Shown: positions 9,201 to 20,690, numbered from the stretch's first letter. The stretch: 64,000 nucleotides of DNA from Ichthyophis bannanicus (GCA_033557465.1 CM066033.1:709127637-709191636); one strand, 5' to 3'. Notes: a model not told the origin generated them from the sequence alone. Numbers and translations: made by a program.

Positions 9201-10979
9201 ATATTCCTACGCTCTAACGATCTAATTTTATCTGCAGGTTGAAATCCACAACAGGGGGTTTTGCTTTTCACGGGTCTCAGACTTCACAATGGCATCAGAT
9301 TCTGGGTGTTTACAGATTCCCAGTGAAATGCCTGTTAGCATCAACGACCCAACGTTTTGCAAATTTTTCCCCTTCGTGTGTCAGCAAGCAAAAACAAAAA
9401 CACTTAATCCTCTACATAATTTTAACTTAGCTCGTGTTAGTGAGACATTCTGTAGAGTTGCTTGGTTAATTCACTGAATCTCGAAGTCCCAACGCTGTTA
9501 TTGAAGCGCCCCGCGTTTCACTATTAAGGTTCTTCAGGGGACCATGAATCAAACTACAATAAACGAAAAACACACTACTTAACAAAAACCCAACCCGTAT
9601 TAAAACCTCAAAATCTTCTGCCTCCAACAATATACTTATAAAAACTAGTCCCACAATAAGGAAAATCAAACTGATTACCTGACATATCGATGCTGCCCAC
9701 GTATCACATACTGACCGATGTTCTCTCTGGAACCATTCCTCTAACGTCTCGAGACACCGCGCATGTGGGTCTAGGAATTTACTCCACTCTTTAAATGCCC
9801 CACGTGAGCTCCTCCTACCTACCGATAAGAACTTATGGTGCTATATTCACCGCGATATAAAAACTTCCTTTTCCCAATGGTGCTACTATACTAACCTATT
9901 AATCTCTCTTGTTCCTGTACTACAAACAAACTCCCCAATCTACCGCGATATTCAGGCCCGCTGGCTGAACTGACCCCAACCGATAAATCCATCTTTGCTC
10001 TCTCAACAATAGGGTCTGTTCTCGTGTCTTACTCTGTGCCCCTGTAAGTACCTGTTCAATACACCAGCATTGAAGATCTTTAAAACAATGTCCTTGAGTT
10101 TCGCAATGGGATACCAAAGGAGCTTCCATCCTTTTACATCTCAACCTACTCTCGTGCTCTTTCATCCGGATCCTAAATGTACGGATCGTTTTTCCTATAT
10201 ACAGTAAGCCACACGGGCACTGCACTGCATACACTACATAAGTCGATTCACAGGTGGTACTGCTTTTTAACCGTTATGTGACTCCCTTATAAATAAACTG
10301 ATCTACTTCATTAGAGATATAACAAATAGTACATTGGCCAGAGTGGAGTAAATTCCTAGACCCGCATGCGCGGTGTCTCGAGACCGTTAGAGGAATGGTT
10401 CCAGAGAGAACATCGGTCAGTATGTGATACGTGGGCAGCATCAATATGTCAGGTAATCAGTTTGATTTTCCTTATTGTGTGGCTAGTTTTTATAAGTATA
10501 TTGTTGGAGGCAGAAGATTTTGAGGTTTTAATACGGGTTGGGTTTTTGTTAAGTAGTGTGTTTTTCGTTTATTGTAGTTTGAATCATGGTCTCCTGAAGA
10601 ATCTTAATAGTGAAACGTGGGGGCGCTTCAATAAAGTGTTGGGACTTCGAGATTCAGTGAATTAACCAAGCAACTCTACAGAATGTCTCACTAACACGAG
10701 CTAAGTTAAAATTATGTAGAGGATTAAGTGTTTTTGTTTTTGCTTACTGACACACGAAGGGGAAAAATTTGCAAAACGTTGGGTCGTTGATGCTAACAGG
10801 CATATCACTGGGAATCTGTAAACACCCAGAATCTAATGCCATTGTGAAGTCTGAGACCCGTGAAAAGCAAAACCCCCTGTTGTGGATTTCAACCTGCAGA
10901 TAAAATTAGATCGTTAGAGCGTAGGAATATATTACAGTGCCAGTGTGAGATCGCTCTGTTACCAGACCATACAGTTTTG
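9201..10979 (-). mobile_element. Penelope-like element with long inverted repeats
   Basis: Two arms of about 595 bases, 9201-9798 and 10335-10932, are inverted copies of each other. They flank a coding remnant of a GIY-YIG endonuclease. A 14-bp duplication, tcccattaggccat, lies at 9187-9200 and 10980-10993. Inverted terminal copies are a known outcome for Penelope-like insertion. Short ORFs within the arms (9466-9669, 10366-10665) are the same repeat read twice and are not counted as genes. Most of the reverse transcriptase is missing. Confidence 0.85.
9920..10300 (-). pseudogene. Penelope-like GIY-YIG endonuclease fragment
   Basis: The frame reads YVVYAVQCPCGLLYIGKT, followed by RIRMKEHESRLR and REQRWIYRLGSVQPAGLN. 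This is the GIY-YIG nuclease found at the C-terminus of Penelope-like proteins; here the signature is YAVQ...LYIG. Upstream codons show a C-x2-C pair near 10330 before the inverted repeat begins. The reverse transcriptase is absent, so this copy cannot move itself. The homologous domain of a second element is at 27205-28131. Confidence 0.85.
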
Positions 10980-10993
10980 TCCCATTAGGCCAT

Positions 10994-12560
10994 GACTATC
11001 TACATGCTGAGTAATTTTATTCTTTAAGATGGCTTCTACCATTTTTCCCGGTACTGACGTGAGGCTCACTGGTCTGTAGTTTCCTGGATCACCCCTTGAA
11101 CCCTTTTTAAAAATTGGTGTTACATTGGCGATCCTCCAATCTTCAGGTATTAGAGATGATTTTAATGATAGTTCACAGATAATAGCAGGTCTGCAATCTC
11201 ATATTTCAGTTCTTTCAACACCCTTGGATGTATACCATCCGGCCCAGGTGATTTGCTACTCTTCAGTTTATCTAATAGTTGTAATACATCTTCCCGATGT
11301 ATCGATATTTCCTTCAATTCTTCCGCACCTTTAAATACCACTTCAGTCATAGGTAACATCCCTACATCTTCCTCAGTAAAGACCGAAGCAAAGAATTCAT
11401 CCAGTCTCGCCGCTATCGCCTTGTCGCCTCTTAGTGCCCCTTTAACTCCTCTATCATCTAATGGACCAACGGACTCTCTCACAGGTGTTTTGCTACGAAT
11501 GTACTTGAAAAAAATCTTTATTTCGCGTTTTTGCTTCCACAACAAGTTCTGAAATTCTCCCTTTGCCTGCTTTATCAATGCCTTGCATTTGATTTGCCAG
11601 TGCTTGTGCTGTTTCCAGGTTTCGTCGTTTGGCTCTTTTTTCCATTTCCTGAAAGATGCTTTTTTGGCAACAGCCGCCTCTCTGACCTCACCTTTAAACC
11701 ATGCTGGCAGTTTTTTGGACTTCCTTCCACTTTTCTTAAAGCGTGGAATACAGCTGGTCTGGGCTGCCAAGATAGTATTTTTCAACACCACCCAAGCTTG
11801 ATGTAAGTCTTTAACCTTTGCAACTGCTCCTTTTAGTTTTTTCTTAACTATTTTCCTAATTTTATCATAGTCTCCCTTTCGAAAGTTATAAGGTAGTACT
11901 GTGGATTTCCGTACTATCCCTCCTCCACTAATTAAATCAAAGGCGATCATGCTATGATCACTATTGCCAAGTGGCCCCAACACCCTTATCTCTTGCACTA
12001 GATCTGGTGTTCCACTAAGGACTAGGTCTAATATGGGTTCCCCTCTGGTCGGTTCATGAACCAGCTGCTCCAAGAAGCAGTCATTTATGTCATCTACGAA
12101 CTTTATCTCCCTAGCATGTCCTGCCGTGACACTGACCCAGTCGATACCGGGGTAATTGAAATCACCCATTATTATTACTGCGCTGTAACTTTTGTTAGCT
12201 TCCTTGATTTCTTTGAGCATTTCATCATCCATTTGTTCATTCTGGCCCGGTGGTCGATAGTACACCCCCACTGCCATCGCCTTCCCCTTTTTACATGGAA
12301 TTTCAATCCATAGAGATTCTACAGCAAATTTTGCTCCTGCAAAACTTTAATCCTTTCTGACTCAATGCCCTCTCTAACAGAGTGCAACCCCTCCACCAAT
12401 TTGATCAGCTCTATCATTACGATATAGTTTGTACCCAGGTATCACAGCGTCCCACTGGTTGTCCTCCTTCCACCATGTCTCTGATATTCCAATCATATCT
12501 AACCTCTCATTTAGTGCTATATATTCTAACTCTCACTTCTTATTTTTTAGACTTCTAGCA
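10994..12560 (-). pseudogene. CR1 ORF2, endonuclease and N-terminal reverse transcriptase
   Basis: From about 12560 the frame reads NERLDMIGISETWWKE (apurinic-like endonuclease start). It then has stops and a frameshift near 12300-12360, and reopens at 12277 with GVYYRPP, IIMGDFNYPGIDW and LGNSDHSMIAFDL, the endonuclease active-site blocks. A basic linker leads to SSKSPGPDGIHPRVLKEL of the reverse transcriptase and to a stop near 11162, with remnants on to 10994. It is the upstream continuation of 8469-9200. Confidence 0.88.
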
Positions 12561-12778
12561 TTTGCATACAAGCATTTTAGAGACTATTTTATTCATATTA
12601 ATTTGGCTATTGGTAGATATGGGTAATTTGGGATCTTTAAGCTCTGTCTGCTCCATACTCGAGGGCATTTGGGCTACTTTACTCTTTTTTGGAACCTCTC
12701 TGCTTTTGGTAGTATCCTTCATGGATACATTCTTCCGAACCATCCGCTCTTGGGTGACTGTCGGCTTTCCCCTATTAT

Positions 12779-13435
12779 CTAGTTTAAAAGCTGCTCTATC
12801 TCCTTTTTAAAGGTTAATGCCAGCAGCCTGGTTCCATCCCGGTTAAGGAGAAGCCCATCCCTTCGGAAGAGCCCCTCCTTTCCCCAGAATGTTCCCCAGT
12901 TCCTAACAAATCCAAAACCCTCATCTCTGCACCATTGTCTCATCCACGCATTGAGACTCCGGAGCTCTGCCTGCCTTTTGGGTCCTGCACGTGAAACGGG
13001 AAGCATGTCGGAAAACGCTACCCTGGAAGTTCTGGATTTCAACTTCCTACCTAAAAGCCTAAATTTAGCCTCCAGAACCTCGCTACCACATTTTCCTACG
13101 TCATTGGTACCGACATGTACCAAGACACCAGACTCCTCCCCAGCACTATCTAAGACCTTATCTAGGTGGCGCGTGAGGTCCGCTACCTTCGCACCAGGCA
13201 GGCATGTTACCAGGCGATCCTCACGTTCACCAGCCACCCAGCTATCTACATGCCTAATGATCGAAACACCAACTATAATGGCTGTCCTAACCCTTCCCTC
13301 ATGGGCACATGGCCCTCGAGAAACTTCTTCGGTGCGAGAGGGTTTTACATCACCTGGAGGACAGGTCCTAGTTACAGGATCACTTCCTGCCACACCAGGG
13401 TGATGCTCTCCTGTCACGTGACCTCTCTCCTCCAT
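12779..13435 (-). pseudogene. CR1 ORF1 with SGNH/GDSL-type esterase domain
   Basis: The 218-codon frame contains IIVGVSIIRHVD (degenerate GDS block), VLVHVGTNDVGK (the GxND block) and FRRDGLLLNRDGTRLLA (degenerate D-x-x-H block, with Leu at the catalytic His position). This is the esterase found in ORF1 of many CR1 elements, proposed to act on membranes or in particle handling. The first block lacks the GDS serine context and the last lacks His, so it is catalytically dead. It appears truncated at the N-terminus. A sister ORF1 end on the plus strand at 32157-32316 keeps DGIHLS. Confidence 0.8.
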
Positions 13436-13535
13436 GGCAACAGGGATGCTGCCAGACTGGAGGTGGGACTGCAGAACTATATCCCTGACAGTGACAAATG
13501 TTCTGGAAGATCATCCGCAAGCAGAAAAGTAGTTT

Positions 13536-13890
13536 AGAAATGAAGGGAAGGAGGGCGATGGGTCGATAATTAGAAGGACAAGTAGGATCAAGTGAGGGTT
13601 TCTTGAGGAGAAGTGTGACCACAGCATGTTTGAAGTCTGCAGGGACAGTTGCAGTGGAGAGCAATAGGTTGAGAATATGAGAGATGGAAGAGGCAACAGT
13701 GGAGGAGATGGGGATTAGTAGACGGGTGGGGATAGGATCAGAGGAGCAGGTGGTGAGTTTGGAGGAAGAAAGAAGGCGTGCAGTTTTCTCTTCAGAGATC
13801 ACAGGAAAGGAAGAGAGGGTAGCAGAGGTAGAGGGAGAAAGTTGGAATCTCAACATCTCAAGCTCCTGGATAGTTAGCTGATATGATTGC
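13536..13890 (-). mobile_element. L2-clade LINE fragment (reverse transcriptase N-terminus)
   Basis: The minus strand encodes SSDPIPTRLL, ISHILNLLLSTATVPADF, VVTLLLKKPSLD and SNYRPIALLPFISKL, typical of the finger region of L2-like reverse transcriptases. Only about 120 codons remain. It lies between the 5' end of the CR1 element and a DIRS pol fragment, and probably inserted into that DIRS. The join to CR1 is at about 13535. Confidence 0.8.
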
Positions 13891-13899
13891 TGGACTCCA

Positions 13900-14508
13900 T
13901 CTGGAGTAGAGCTCTTTATAAGCCAGTCATCCAAGTGGGGTAGACGAACACCCCCAAGGTCTGGATCTAAACGGCCACATCCACGAGGCACTTCGTGAAG
14001 ATCCAGGGCACTGAGGCCAAGCCAATGGGAAGCACCCAGTACTGAGTGTCGGCGACCCAGGATGAATCAGAGATTTTTCCTGTGAGCGGGATGGATCGGT
14101 ATGTGCATGTAAGTATCCCTGAGATTCAGGGAGCATAGTCAATCATTTTTCTGAAGGTAAGGGAGCAAAGTCCCCAGCAAGACCATCTTGAATTTCTGGC
14201 ACTAACGTGTTCAGGTTTTGGAGGTCCAGAATTGGCCGGAACCCCCTGTCTTCTTGGGGACCAGTAAGTACCTGGAGTAGAATCCCCACCTGACCTGGAG
14301 GCATGGGTTCCATGGCAAGATTGGCCAGAAGGGCGGAGATTTCTCCTTGTAACAAGTCTAAGGGCAGAGGGTCAAGGTGATATTTCCTCGGGGGGGGGGG
14401 GGGGGGAGGTGGCAGTGGATTAGAGAGGTGCAGCATATAGCCGCTTTGAACTCTGCAAAACCCATGAGTCTGAGGTGATGAGAGGCCGCCTGTAGGCAAA
14501 AAGGACAA
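13900..14508 (-). pseudogene. DIRS C reverse transcriptase fragment
   Basis: The frames give GFRPILDLQNLNTL, then in another frame LPHLDDWLIKSSTPDG, corresponding to GYRPILDLREL and PYLDDWLIR of the better copies. The two aspartates of the active site are still present. Frame breaks lie near 14140 and 13990. A proline run comes from the G-rich tract near 14390-14410. Confidence 0.75.
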
Positions 14509-14583
14509 GACACCCCCTCCCCCACTGGAGGGTTCCCCTCTGCGGCAATTGGTAATTTGTTGGATACGCTCAGACGGAACCAG

Positions 14584-16146
14584 TCAACCTCCTTTCCCCA
14601 GTTTGGGCTGTGGAGCAGGCTGGGTCTTCTGAGGCTTCTCCCATTGCTGCTGACGAGAAACCTGCACCTTTTGCTGAGAGCTTTGAGGGCTTGGGAAGTA
14701 CCGGTGCTTACGCTGGTAGTAAGTGTTCTTCAGCCCCTTCAAGAACATACTCATGTACAGCTGGTATGACAGGACTCTGGCCACTAGCATGGAGCTCTGG
14801 AAGCATCGCCTGCCAAAGAAACCCAGAGTCTGCGCCTCCCTACCTGGGGACATCAAGGAGTAGTCTTATTGCTCTTGAATCTTTTCAGGGCAGACTCCAC
14901 CACCAGAGAGTGGTGAAGCTGAGGCTTCTCAAATCCTGGGGCCTTCTGGACTAGACACATTGAGTCCAACCTCTGGCTGCCAGCAGGTATTGAGAGTGAG
15001 TTCTCAAACATCCTCATTTCCAGCCTCTGCAAGATCCAGTGCACCAGCACAGTAACTGCCTCATTAGGGGCAGAGGGGTACTGGAGGATTTCCAGCTCCT
15101 CCACCCTGAGCTCATCCTCTGCCTCCATGAGAATAGGGTGGCCTTGGCCATTTCCCTCACAAAGTAGAGACCTGCTATCCGACAGGACCTTGATTCTATG
15201 TCCACTGCCCAGCCATCTGAGTCCAACTCAGAGATTAAGTCGAAGTATCGGGACTCCTCCTGGTGCTCCCTCCAACTACGTGGAGAGGAAGAGCATTGAC
15301 AGAATCAGTACAGCATCCGTGTTTCTTGGGTTTCACCAGGACCTTGACACACTCGAGAGGGAGATAGATGTGGGAACTGGCGTAGACTCCAACTGACACC
15401 CCAACGCTGCCGCAGTCTCAGGCAGCACATGGGTCTTGAGTATCTGTTGTACAATGCGCAGTGATGTCATGGGTACAAAGGGGCCAAGCTTGCTGCTGTG
15501 CCAGCAAAGCCATCATGCAGGCATCGAGGGCCCAGAGCGATTCCTCTGGGACAACCATTTCTGAAGGCTTCAGGGCCAGCACAGCTTCAGCCATAGTCTC
15601 CAGCATCCCTTCGGGGCATCAAGGCTGCGGGCATTGGGGGATGAACAGTGCTCCTCTGGCACATTGGGGGTCTATTGTTTCTGCCAGGGCACCTTGGTGG
15701 GCCGTTCCCGCCCATCGTTACCAGCATTGTGTTAAGAAGGGCTCTGATGCCAGTGCACATGGGCTTTTGCCCGATGCTCGGACAGGATAGAGGTCTATTC
15801 CTTCACTGGCTCATTTGAAGGTCAATCTACAGCCGCTGCTCCAGGCCACCATGATCCCTCGGCTCCGAGTGAGTGCCAGCACTCCTCTATGACAATGCTG
15901 CAGTGTCTCCTAGCAAAGCCATTAGGACTGATGCTGGAGTAGACAATGCAGACTTGGGGCGCTGCCCGAAGAGAGACTCCATCTGCTTCTCCTGACCTTT
16001 CAGGCCCCTTCTTATCTGCAGACACAGATTATAAGGCTGGTGGTCATGGCCCAGATACTGAAGCCACCAGTGGTGCTTATCAATGACTTAAATGGTCCTG
16101 GTACATTTGGTGCACTTCTTAAAGCCGCTGGCCAGCTTCTGAGACA
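14584..16146 (-). pseudogene. DIRS C gag-like remnant
   Basis: The start at about 16146 reads MSQKLASGFKKCTKCTRTI followed by a stop, matching the zinc-motif start of other copies. Later pieces read VEELEILQYPSAPNEAV (15128-14853), PGFEKPQLHHSLVVESAL and REAQTLGFFGRRCFQSSML (14856-14584). The block containing WVQDKL is deleted. Several frameshifts. Clear homology, no function. Confidence 0.7.
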
Positions 16147-16714
16147 TATATGAAAAAATGTCTGTGGTGAAGATGGCGAAGTTGAATGGCTCGATGATGC
16201 CATGACACGTGGAACAGCGAAAGAAAAACAAGAAATATCAAGGTAAATAAAAAAAAAAAGAAGCGCTGGAGCCGGATGACACTGATGATGGGACTGACAG
16301 CAGGGAAGAAAATAAAGTGAAAGAAACAAAACAAAACCCTGGAGGGGGAAAAAGACACGTTTACCAGCGGACACCGCAAAGACGAAGACTGGGGAAGATG
16401 GCGCCACAGCAGGCGGGAAGACAAACATGCAGGAGCCTCCCAAAAGCTTCCAACAGAAGCTGGGAAGCCTTCCCATGCAAGGCTATGTCAGTGATGTCAC
16501 CCAAACGTGAGGACTTCATTCCTGCTTATCCACAGAAAACCTGCAACTATCCTGCTTGTCCACAGAGAACCTTGCAAAACTATCACAGAAGACTATGAGA
16601 TAGACAAACTGGCATGCATCTGTGAAAACCCAGCTGCCTCTGGGTTTTCTTGACAATGTATCACCAGAAGTAGATTGCCAGGCATTTTCTTCCGAGGTAA
16701 TGGAGAGTAAAAGT

Positions 16715-16830
16715 GCTCATTCCTTGCTTTCACAAGGAGTGCCAGTGGGAATCAAACCCTTGATCTTCTGGATACCAGGTAGTTGCTCTAACCACTGGGC
16801 TGCTACTCCTCCTCCCTTTCCCTTAGGGAT
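16715..16830 (-). mobile_element. tRNA-derived SINE
   Basis: The reverse complement contains a box A-like stretch (agcccagtggttagagcaac) and a box B-like stretch (gggtttgattccc) at tRNA spacing. Short flanks follow without a cloverleaf that would close. This is the promoter head of a tRNA-derived SINE, not a tRNA gene. Bases 16560-16715 show nothing recognisable. Confidence 0.65.
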
Positions 16831-17240
16831 CCTCAATGCTCATTCCATGCTTTCTTGAAATTAGATACAATCCTCTACCACCTGTACTAGGAGACTATTC
16901 CACGCATCCACCACTTTTTCCATAAAGAAATATTTCCTCAGATTCCTCCAGAGACTATCCTCTTTCACCTTCATCCTATGCCCCCTTGTTCCAGATCTTT
17001 CAACTACAAGACAGGCTCTTCTCCTGTACATTTATGTCACAGACAGTTAAATATTTATCATATCTCCCTCTCTCCTACCTTTCTTCCAAAGTATATATAT
17101 TAAGATATGTCTGTCCCCATATGCTTTACAACTAATACCACTGACCATTTTTGTAGCCGTCCTCTGTACAGACTCCATTCCATTTATATCCTTTAGAAAG
17201 TATGGATGCAATGTTCTTCAAGTATCAAGACTCAACATAT
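16831..17240 (-). mobile_element. CR1-like LINE 3'-end fragment
   Basis: The minus strand reads FMEKVVDAWNSLL with a run into a short C-terminus, the end of a CR1-like ORF2. A conserved 3' UTR follows (aaagcatggaatgagc... type). Upstream codons resemble the thumb region. Only the 3' end is present, as is usual for 5'-truncated LINE copies. Confidence 0.65.
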
Positions 17241-17325
17241 TACAGAGAAATGGCAGCCATTTGGTAGAAGGAAAAAGTAGTTCCAGTGGTACTGGCTGAT
17301 CTATTTACCCTTGGATGAACTGGTG

Positions 17326-17757
17326 AAATTAGGCCCTACCTGCTAATTGTATTTCCTAGAGTCCCTCATCCAATCCAGTTGTGTGAGTTTACACACTCCT
17401 GCCAGCAGATGAAAACAAAGAACTACCAGTTTGATGTCATCGCTCTATAAGGGTCCTTTATAGTCTTACCTGCCAGTATTTTTGTGACAAAGCAGATGCC
17501 ATTTTAAACAGATTTAAACTGTTTCACAACTCAACCAGAAGGCCCTGAAAGCCTGAGATGCCACCTACCCTGTAAGAACCTAAATAATCAGCAGAATACA
17601 GAGGAACTCAAAAGGAAATGAGTAAGAACAACTCTCCCACATGGTCAAACTCTTCTGCAAACTCCCCCAACTGCCAAGAAAAAACAGCCAAAAGGACTCC
17701 CCAGAAACCCTCCTCAGGTGGGGCCAGAACTAGACTGGAGAGACTTAAGAAAATTAG
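17326..17757 (-). repeat. DIRS H 3' terminal repeat and internal complementary region
   Basis: Near 17330 the plus strand reads 'acctgctaattgtatttcct', matching the left terminus of DIRS D ('acctgctaattgtagttcct') at 45330. Near 17735-17757 'actggagagacttaag' and 'attagcaagt' match the complementary region of D at 45804-45850. The SINE at 17758 interrupts it. Between 17470 and 17735 I see only decayed DIRS sequence. Confidence 0.65.
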
Positions 17758-18052
17758 CAAGTATTTATTTATTTAGACAGTTTTGTATACCACCTTATAC
17801 TTCAATCAAAGTGGTCACAACAGGGTGATACATTTAACATGAGGGGATATGAGACACATACACTAATACTTACAGGGAACATGGGCAATGGAGGGTTAAG
17901 TGGCTTGCCCAAGACTACAAGGAGCACCTGTGGGACTAGAAACCCCAGTCCTTCCGGCCCAAGGTTGCTGTCCTCTAGTGGGATTTGAACCCCCGACCTT
18001 CCGGCCTGAAGTACCTTGCCCCAACCACTAGGCCACTCCTCCACTCCATTTC
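17758..18052 (-). mobile_element. tRNA-headed SINE with CORE-like middle and L2-like tail
   Basis: The reverse complement starts with box A-like 'gtggcctagtggttggggca' and box B-like 'gggggttcaaatccc'. The middle reads 'ttgggcaagccacttaaccc', close to the conserved CORE/MIR-type block. The tail ends in 'tttatttattta'. The same SINE is at 36691-36980. It is inserted in the complementary region of DIRS H. Confidence 0.8.
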
Positions 18053-18059
18053 ACCTTCC

Positions 18060-18515
18060 TCATCATCCTTCCAATCTAATCCAGATGCATGGGAAGTACC
18101 AAAGCAGAATTCATAAGTGGGAGGGAGCTGCTAGGCCAGCTCGCAACACCCCAACCCCAAAGGTCATCTCCTGCTGCGCCTGAACATCTAGCCTGTAATG
18201 ACGAGAAAACTAATGCAATGACCACATGGCCGCCTTACAATTCTCAAGAGGTGGAAACAAACTGTGCTCCATCCAAGATAATGCGTATGCTCTTATAGAA
18301 TGGGTTTGCAGCCCCAAAAGAACTAAATGACCCATGACCAGGTAAGCAGAAGAAATAGCTTCTCGCACCCAACATGCAATGGATGCTTTCAACACAGTGT
18401 TGCACATCTTAAGGCCATTGAAGAGCACAAAGACTATTCAATTTAGCAGTTGTTACACCCCTAAACAAAGGCCTGGGGAGGAGTGACCTGCACGGAGCGG
18501 CAGGTACATCTACTC
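18060..18515 (-). pseudogene. DIRS H tyrosine recombinase, C-terminal fragment
   Basis: The frame reads KASIACWVREAISSAY, LGLQTHSIRAYALSWMEHSL and KAAMWS, parallel to the D copy (KASIARWLKEAIAY, LKAHSTRVQAASWVEHSL). The His-x-x-Arg catalytic box is kept as HSIR. The Tyr-containing end is decayed. A LINE 3' end at 18526 separates it from its N-terminal part. Confidence 0.75.
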
Positions 18516-18525
18516 TTGCCACCTT

Positions 18526-18985
18526 GTGGGGAGATTAGATGGACATATGATAGAAGTCTATAAATTAATGAACGGAGTGGAACGGGTAAACGTAGATCGA
18601 CTGTTTACGTTATCAGAATATAGAAAGACTAGGGGACATGCAATGAAGCTACAGGGTAAACTATTTAAGACTAATAAAAGAAAATATTTTTTCACTCAAT
18701 GTGTAATCAAACTCTGGAATTTGTTACCGGAGGATGTAGTAAAGGCTGTTAGTGTAGCTGGGTTTAAAAAAGGTTTGGACAAGTTCCTGGAGGAAAGGTC
18801 CATAAACCATTATTAAGAAGGGACCCAGGGTGCAGAACCTGTGTCTTTTGGGGAAACTGCTAGGTACGTATGACCTAGATTGGCCACTGTTGGAAACAGG
18901 ATACTGGGCTTGATGGACCTTGGTCTGACCCAGTATGGCATATCTTATGTTCTTATGGTCTTTATCTGCTGTCATATACCATGTT
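18526..18985 (+). mobile_element. CR1 LINE 3' end, plus strand
   Basis: The plus strand reads [20 protein letters not shown] to ERSINHY-stop (18816), then the 3' UTR with 'cccagtatggcatatctt' and 'atgttcttatgg'. It matches the 3' end of the CR1 copy at 297-937 almost base for base, so it is the same family and relatively young. It is 5'-truncated within the last 100 codons. The last 30 bases resemble the end of another LINE family. Confidence 0.85.
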
Positions 18986-18989
18986 ACTA

Positions 18990-20100
18990 CATTACGATAT
19001 GGCTTAGTCCTCTCAAAATACCTCTTCCACAATCGATGCACATCCAGCCAATGCAAGCAAATAGGCTCAACTTGACCCTCTATGCCATGAAACGCTGGAA
19101 GAGTATCCACCTGGTTAACACAAAACTAAAACCACCTTAGGAAGAAAAGGGGGGACCGGTCTAATGACCATCTTTCTCCAGAAAGATCACCACAAAAGCT
19201 CCCAAAAGTAAAGCGCCTGCAATTCGGAAATTCTTCTGGCCGCAGAGATAGCAACCAAAAAAATTGTCTTCAAGGTCAAATCCTCCAAAGCAGATATTAC
19301 AGACATTTATATACCTCCGTGGCATAAATGAGCATCTCTTCCAAAAGAAAGAAAACTCTGCAAAGAGGGGGTATAGGATGAAGGTGAAAGGAGAGTCAGG
19401 AGTAATTTGCACAACTATTTCTTTATGGAAAGAGTGGTAGATGCATGGAATAGTATTCCCAGTGAAGGTAGTAGAGACAGACTATCTGAATTCAAGAAAG
19501 CACAGGACAAATACAGAAGATCTCTAAAGGTAAAAAGGGGACTTTAAAGCTTAGTAGATGGTATCAAAGGGTAATGCCAGATTCAAATCCCAAAGCAGCT
19601 CTACTGGATGAAGTGTAGTACGCAAATGGTTTAACATCCCTCAAAAACTGCGACATGTCAGCGATTGGCTTTGCAAGCAGCCTCTAAAACAGGACAGCAC
19701 TGCCACCTGAGCCTTCAGAGTTCAGCACTAACCCCACTCCTGGCTGCAAGACAGAGTATCATCCAGACACAGGCCTAGTGAGTGAAAACTTCACTCCAGA
19801 TACCAGCCTTCAAAAATTCTCCAAACTCTCACATTAAGCCAGCGAGGTACAACTCTTCCTAGTTTGGAGCAATGTAGCAAAAATAGCAAAATATGCTCTT
19901 TGCTTCAAATGCATCCTCTCAAGAATCAAGCTATAAGCAAGAACTGACCCATTTCTGGCATCACAGTGGGACCCTGAATCAAAAGATCCTCCACTTCTAG
20001 CAGAGACAATGGGTCCTCCAATGCCTGTTAAAGCAAATCTGCATATCAAGGTCTTTTGAGGACAGGCTGGTGCCACCAACACTACCTATCTTGGATGAGA
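18990..20100 (-). pseudogene. DIRS H tyrosine recombinase, central and N-terminal fragments
   Basis: At 19270-19200 the minus strand encodes KTIFLVAISAARRISELQAL, the first catalytic-Arg block in perfect form. At 20082-19834 it reads LERMHLKQRAYFAIFATLLQ, matching the N-terminal region of D. A LINE 3'-end piece (19415-19560) lies between. The frames do not join. Confidence 0.72.
19415..19560 (+). mobile_element. CR1-like LINE 3'-end fragment
   Basis: The plus strand carries 'atggaaagagtggtagatgc', coding for ERVVDAWNSI-like residues of a CR1-type C-terminus, and a short tail with 'agatctctaaaggt'. It is a short 5'-truncated LINE copy inside DIRS H. Bases 19560-19830 hold decayed DIRS sequence only. 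Confidence 0.6.
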
Positions 20101-20339
20101 CTATCCTCTAAACCACTCAGCCTAGCCTATCAGTAGCTAAGGTGTGAACACAGAGCAGACTGTACTACGGCCAGTTTTATACCAATGTCAAGGCCTTTGG
20201 ACAACTCCCCTCCCCCCTTTGGCGACTGAAAAATATGTTCACTGGTATTGCCCAACATCACACAATCAGGTTGAATGCTATTTTCTCCAGAAACCTCTTC
20301 TCTAGGTCCAGCTGGTTCCTGAACAGTCTCCTTCCCAGC

Positions 20340-20690
20340 CTCATGAGCGGCCAATAGCGTTAGAGATGCCTTTTCATCCAGTAGATAAGAGGCACCACCT
20401 TCACTACCACAAGGTCACTTCTTGTCCCATCTTGCTGATTTATATAAGCTACTGCTATTGCATTGTCTGACAGGATCCACACCATCCTAAAGCAGACTAA
20501 AGGAAGGAAGGCCTGAAGGGCCAGGAAGACAACTTTCATCTCTGGACATTTGACTGACCACTATAATTCTTGGGTCAGCTAGGCTTGACAATGGGTTTAT
20601 GTGCTTAGTGACCAAAATCCACGCTGGTGATTCCAAGTCTATTCCCCTGGAAATGCTGGACCTCCTGCAGCCACCAAGCCAGACTATCCC
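20340..20690 (-). pseudogene. DIRS H RNase H fragment
   Basis: The minus strand reads VFLALQAFLPLV, then WILSDNAIAVAYINQQDGTR, the central RNase H block that corresponds to TDNQVAMFYVNKQGGT in family A and to the AVAYINCQGGT block in D. The DNA-like aspartate box is kept. Flanking parts are decayed. Confidence 0.7.

Larger units (their letters stand above)
297..13535 (-). mobile_element. CR1-clade LINE, interrupted by a DIRS and a Penelope-like element
   Basis: Read on the minus strand this is one LINE in order: ORF1 (13435-12779), endonuclease (about 12560-11900), reverse transcriptase (about 11700-8469, then 937-468) and a 3' UTR ending in short repeats of the type 'agaacataagaacataag' at about 297. 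Two insertions split it: DIRS copy A1 (938-8468) and a Penelope-like element (9201-10979, with a 14-bp duplication). Removing both restores one reading order. The coding parts carry several stops and frameshifts, so it is a dead copy. The 5' junction at about 13535 abuts an L2 fragment; the 5' UTR is missing. Confidence 0.88.
13891..16560 (-). mobile_element. Decayed DIRS retrotransposon, copy C
   Basis: The 5' half of a DIRS element on the minus strand remains: terminal region (about 16400-16540, with 'gtgaggacttcattcctgct'), gag (16146-14584) and the start of pol (14508-13900). RNase H, methyltransferase and recombinase are missing to the left, where L2 and CR1 sequence lies. It is diverged from families A and B and full of stops. 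A 21-base G run lies at about 14390. Confidence 0.78.

Noticed and set aside
9466..9669. Hydrophobic 67-codon frame resembling a membrane protein, repeated at 10366-10665
   Set aside because: Both frames are the two arms of the inverted repeat of the Penelope-like element; the same DNA read twice, with no start context or homologue.
12951..13403. 150-codon plus-strand frame
   Set aside because: Antisense to the SGNH-hydrolase ORF1 of CR1, which has recognisable family blocks.
16715..18052. tRNA-like box A and box B sequences
   Set aside because: Neither folds to a complete tRNA; both continue into SINE bodies and a CORE-like block.
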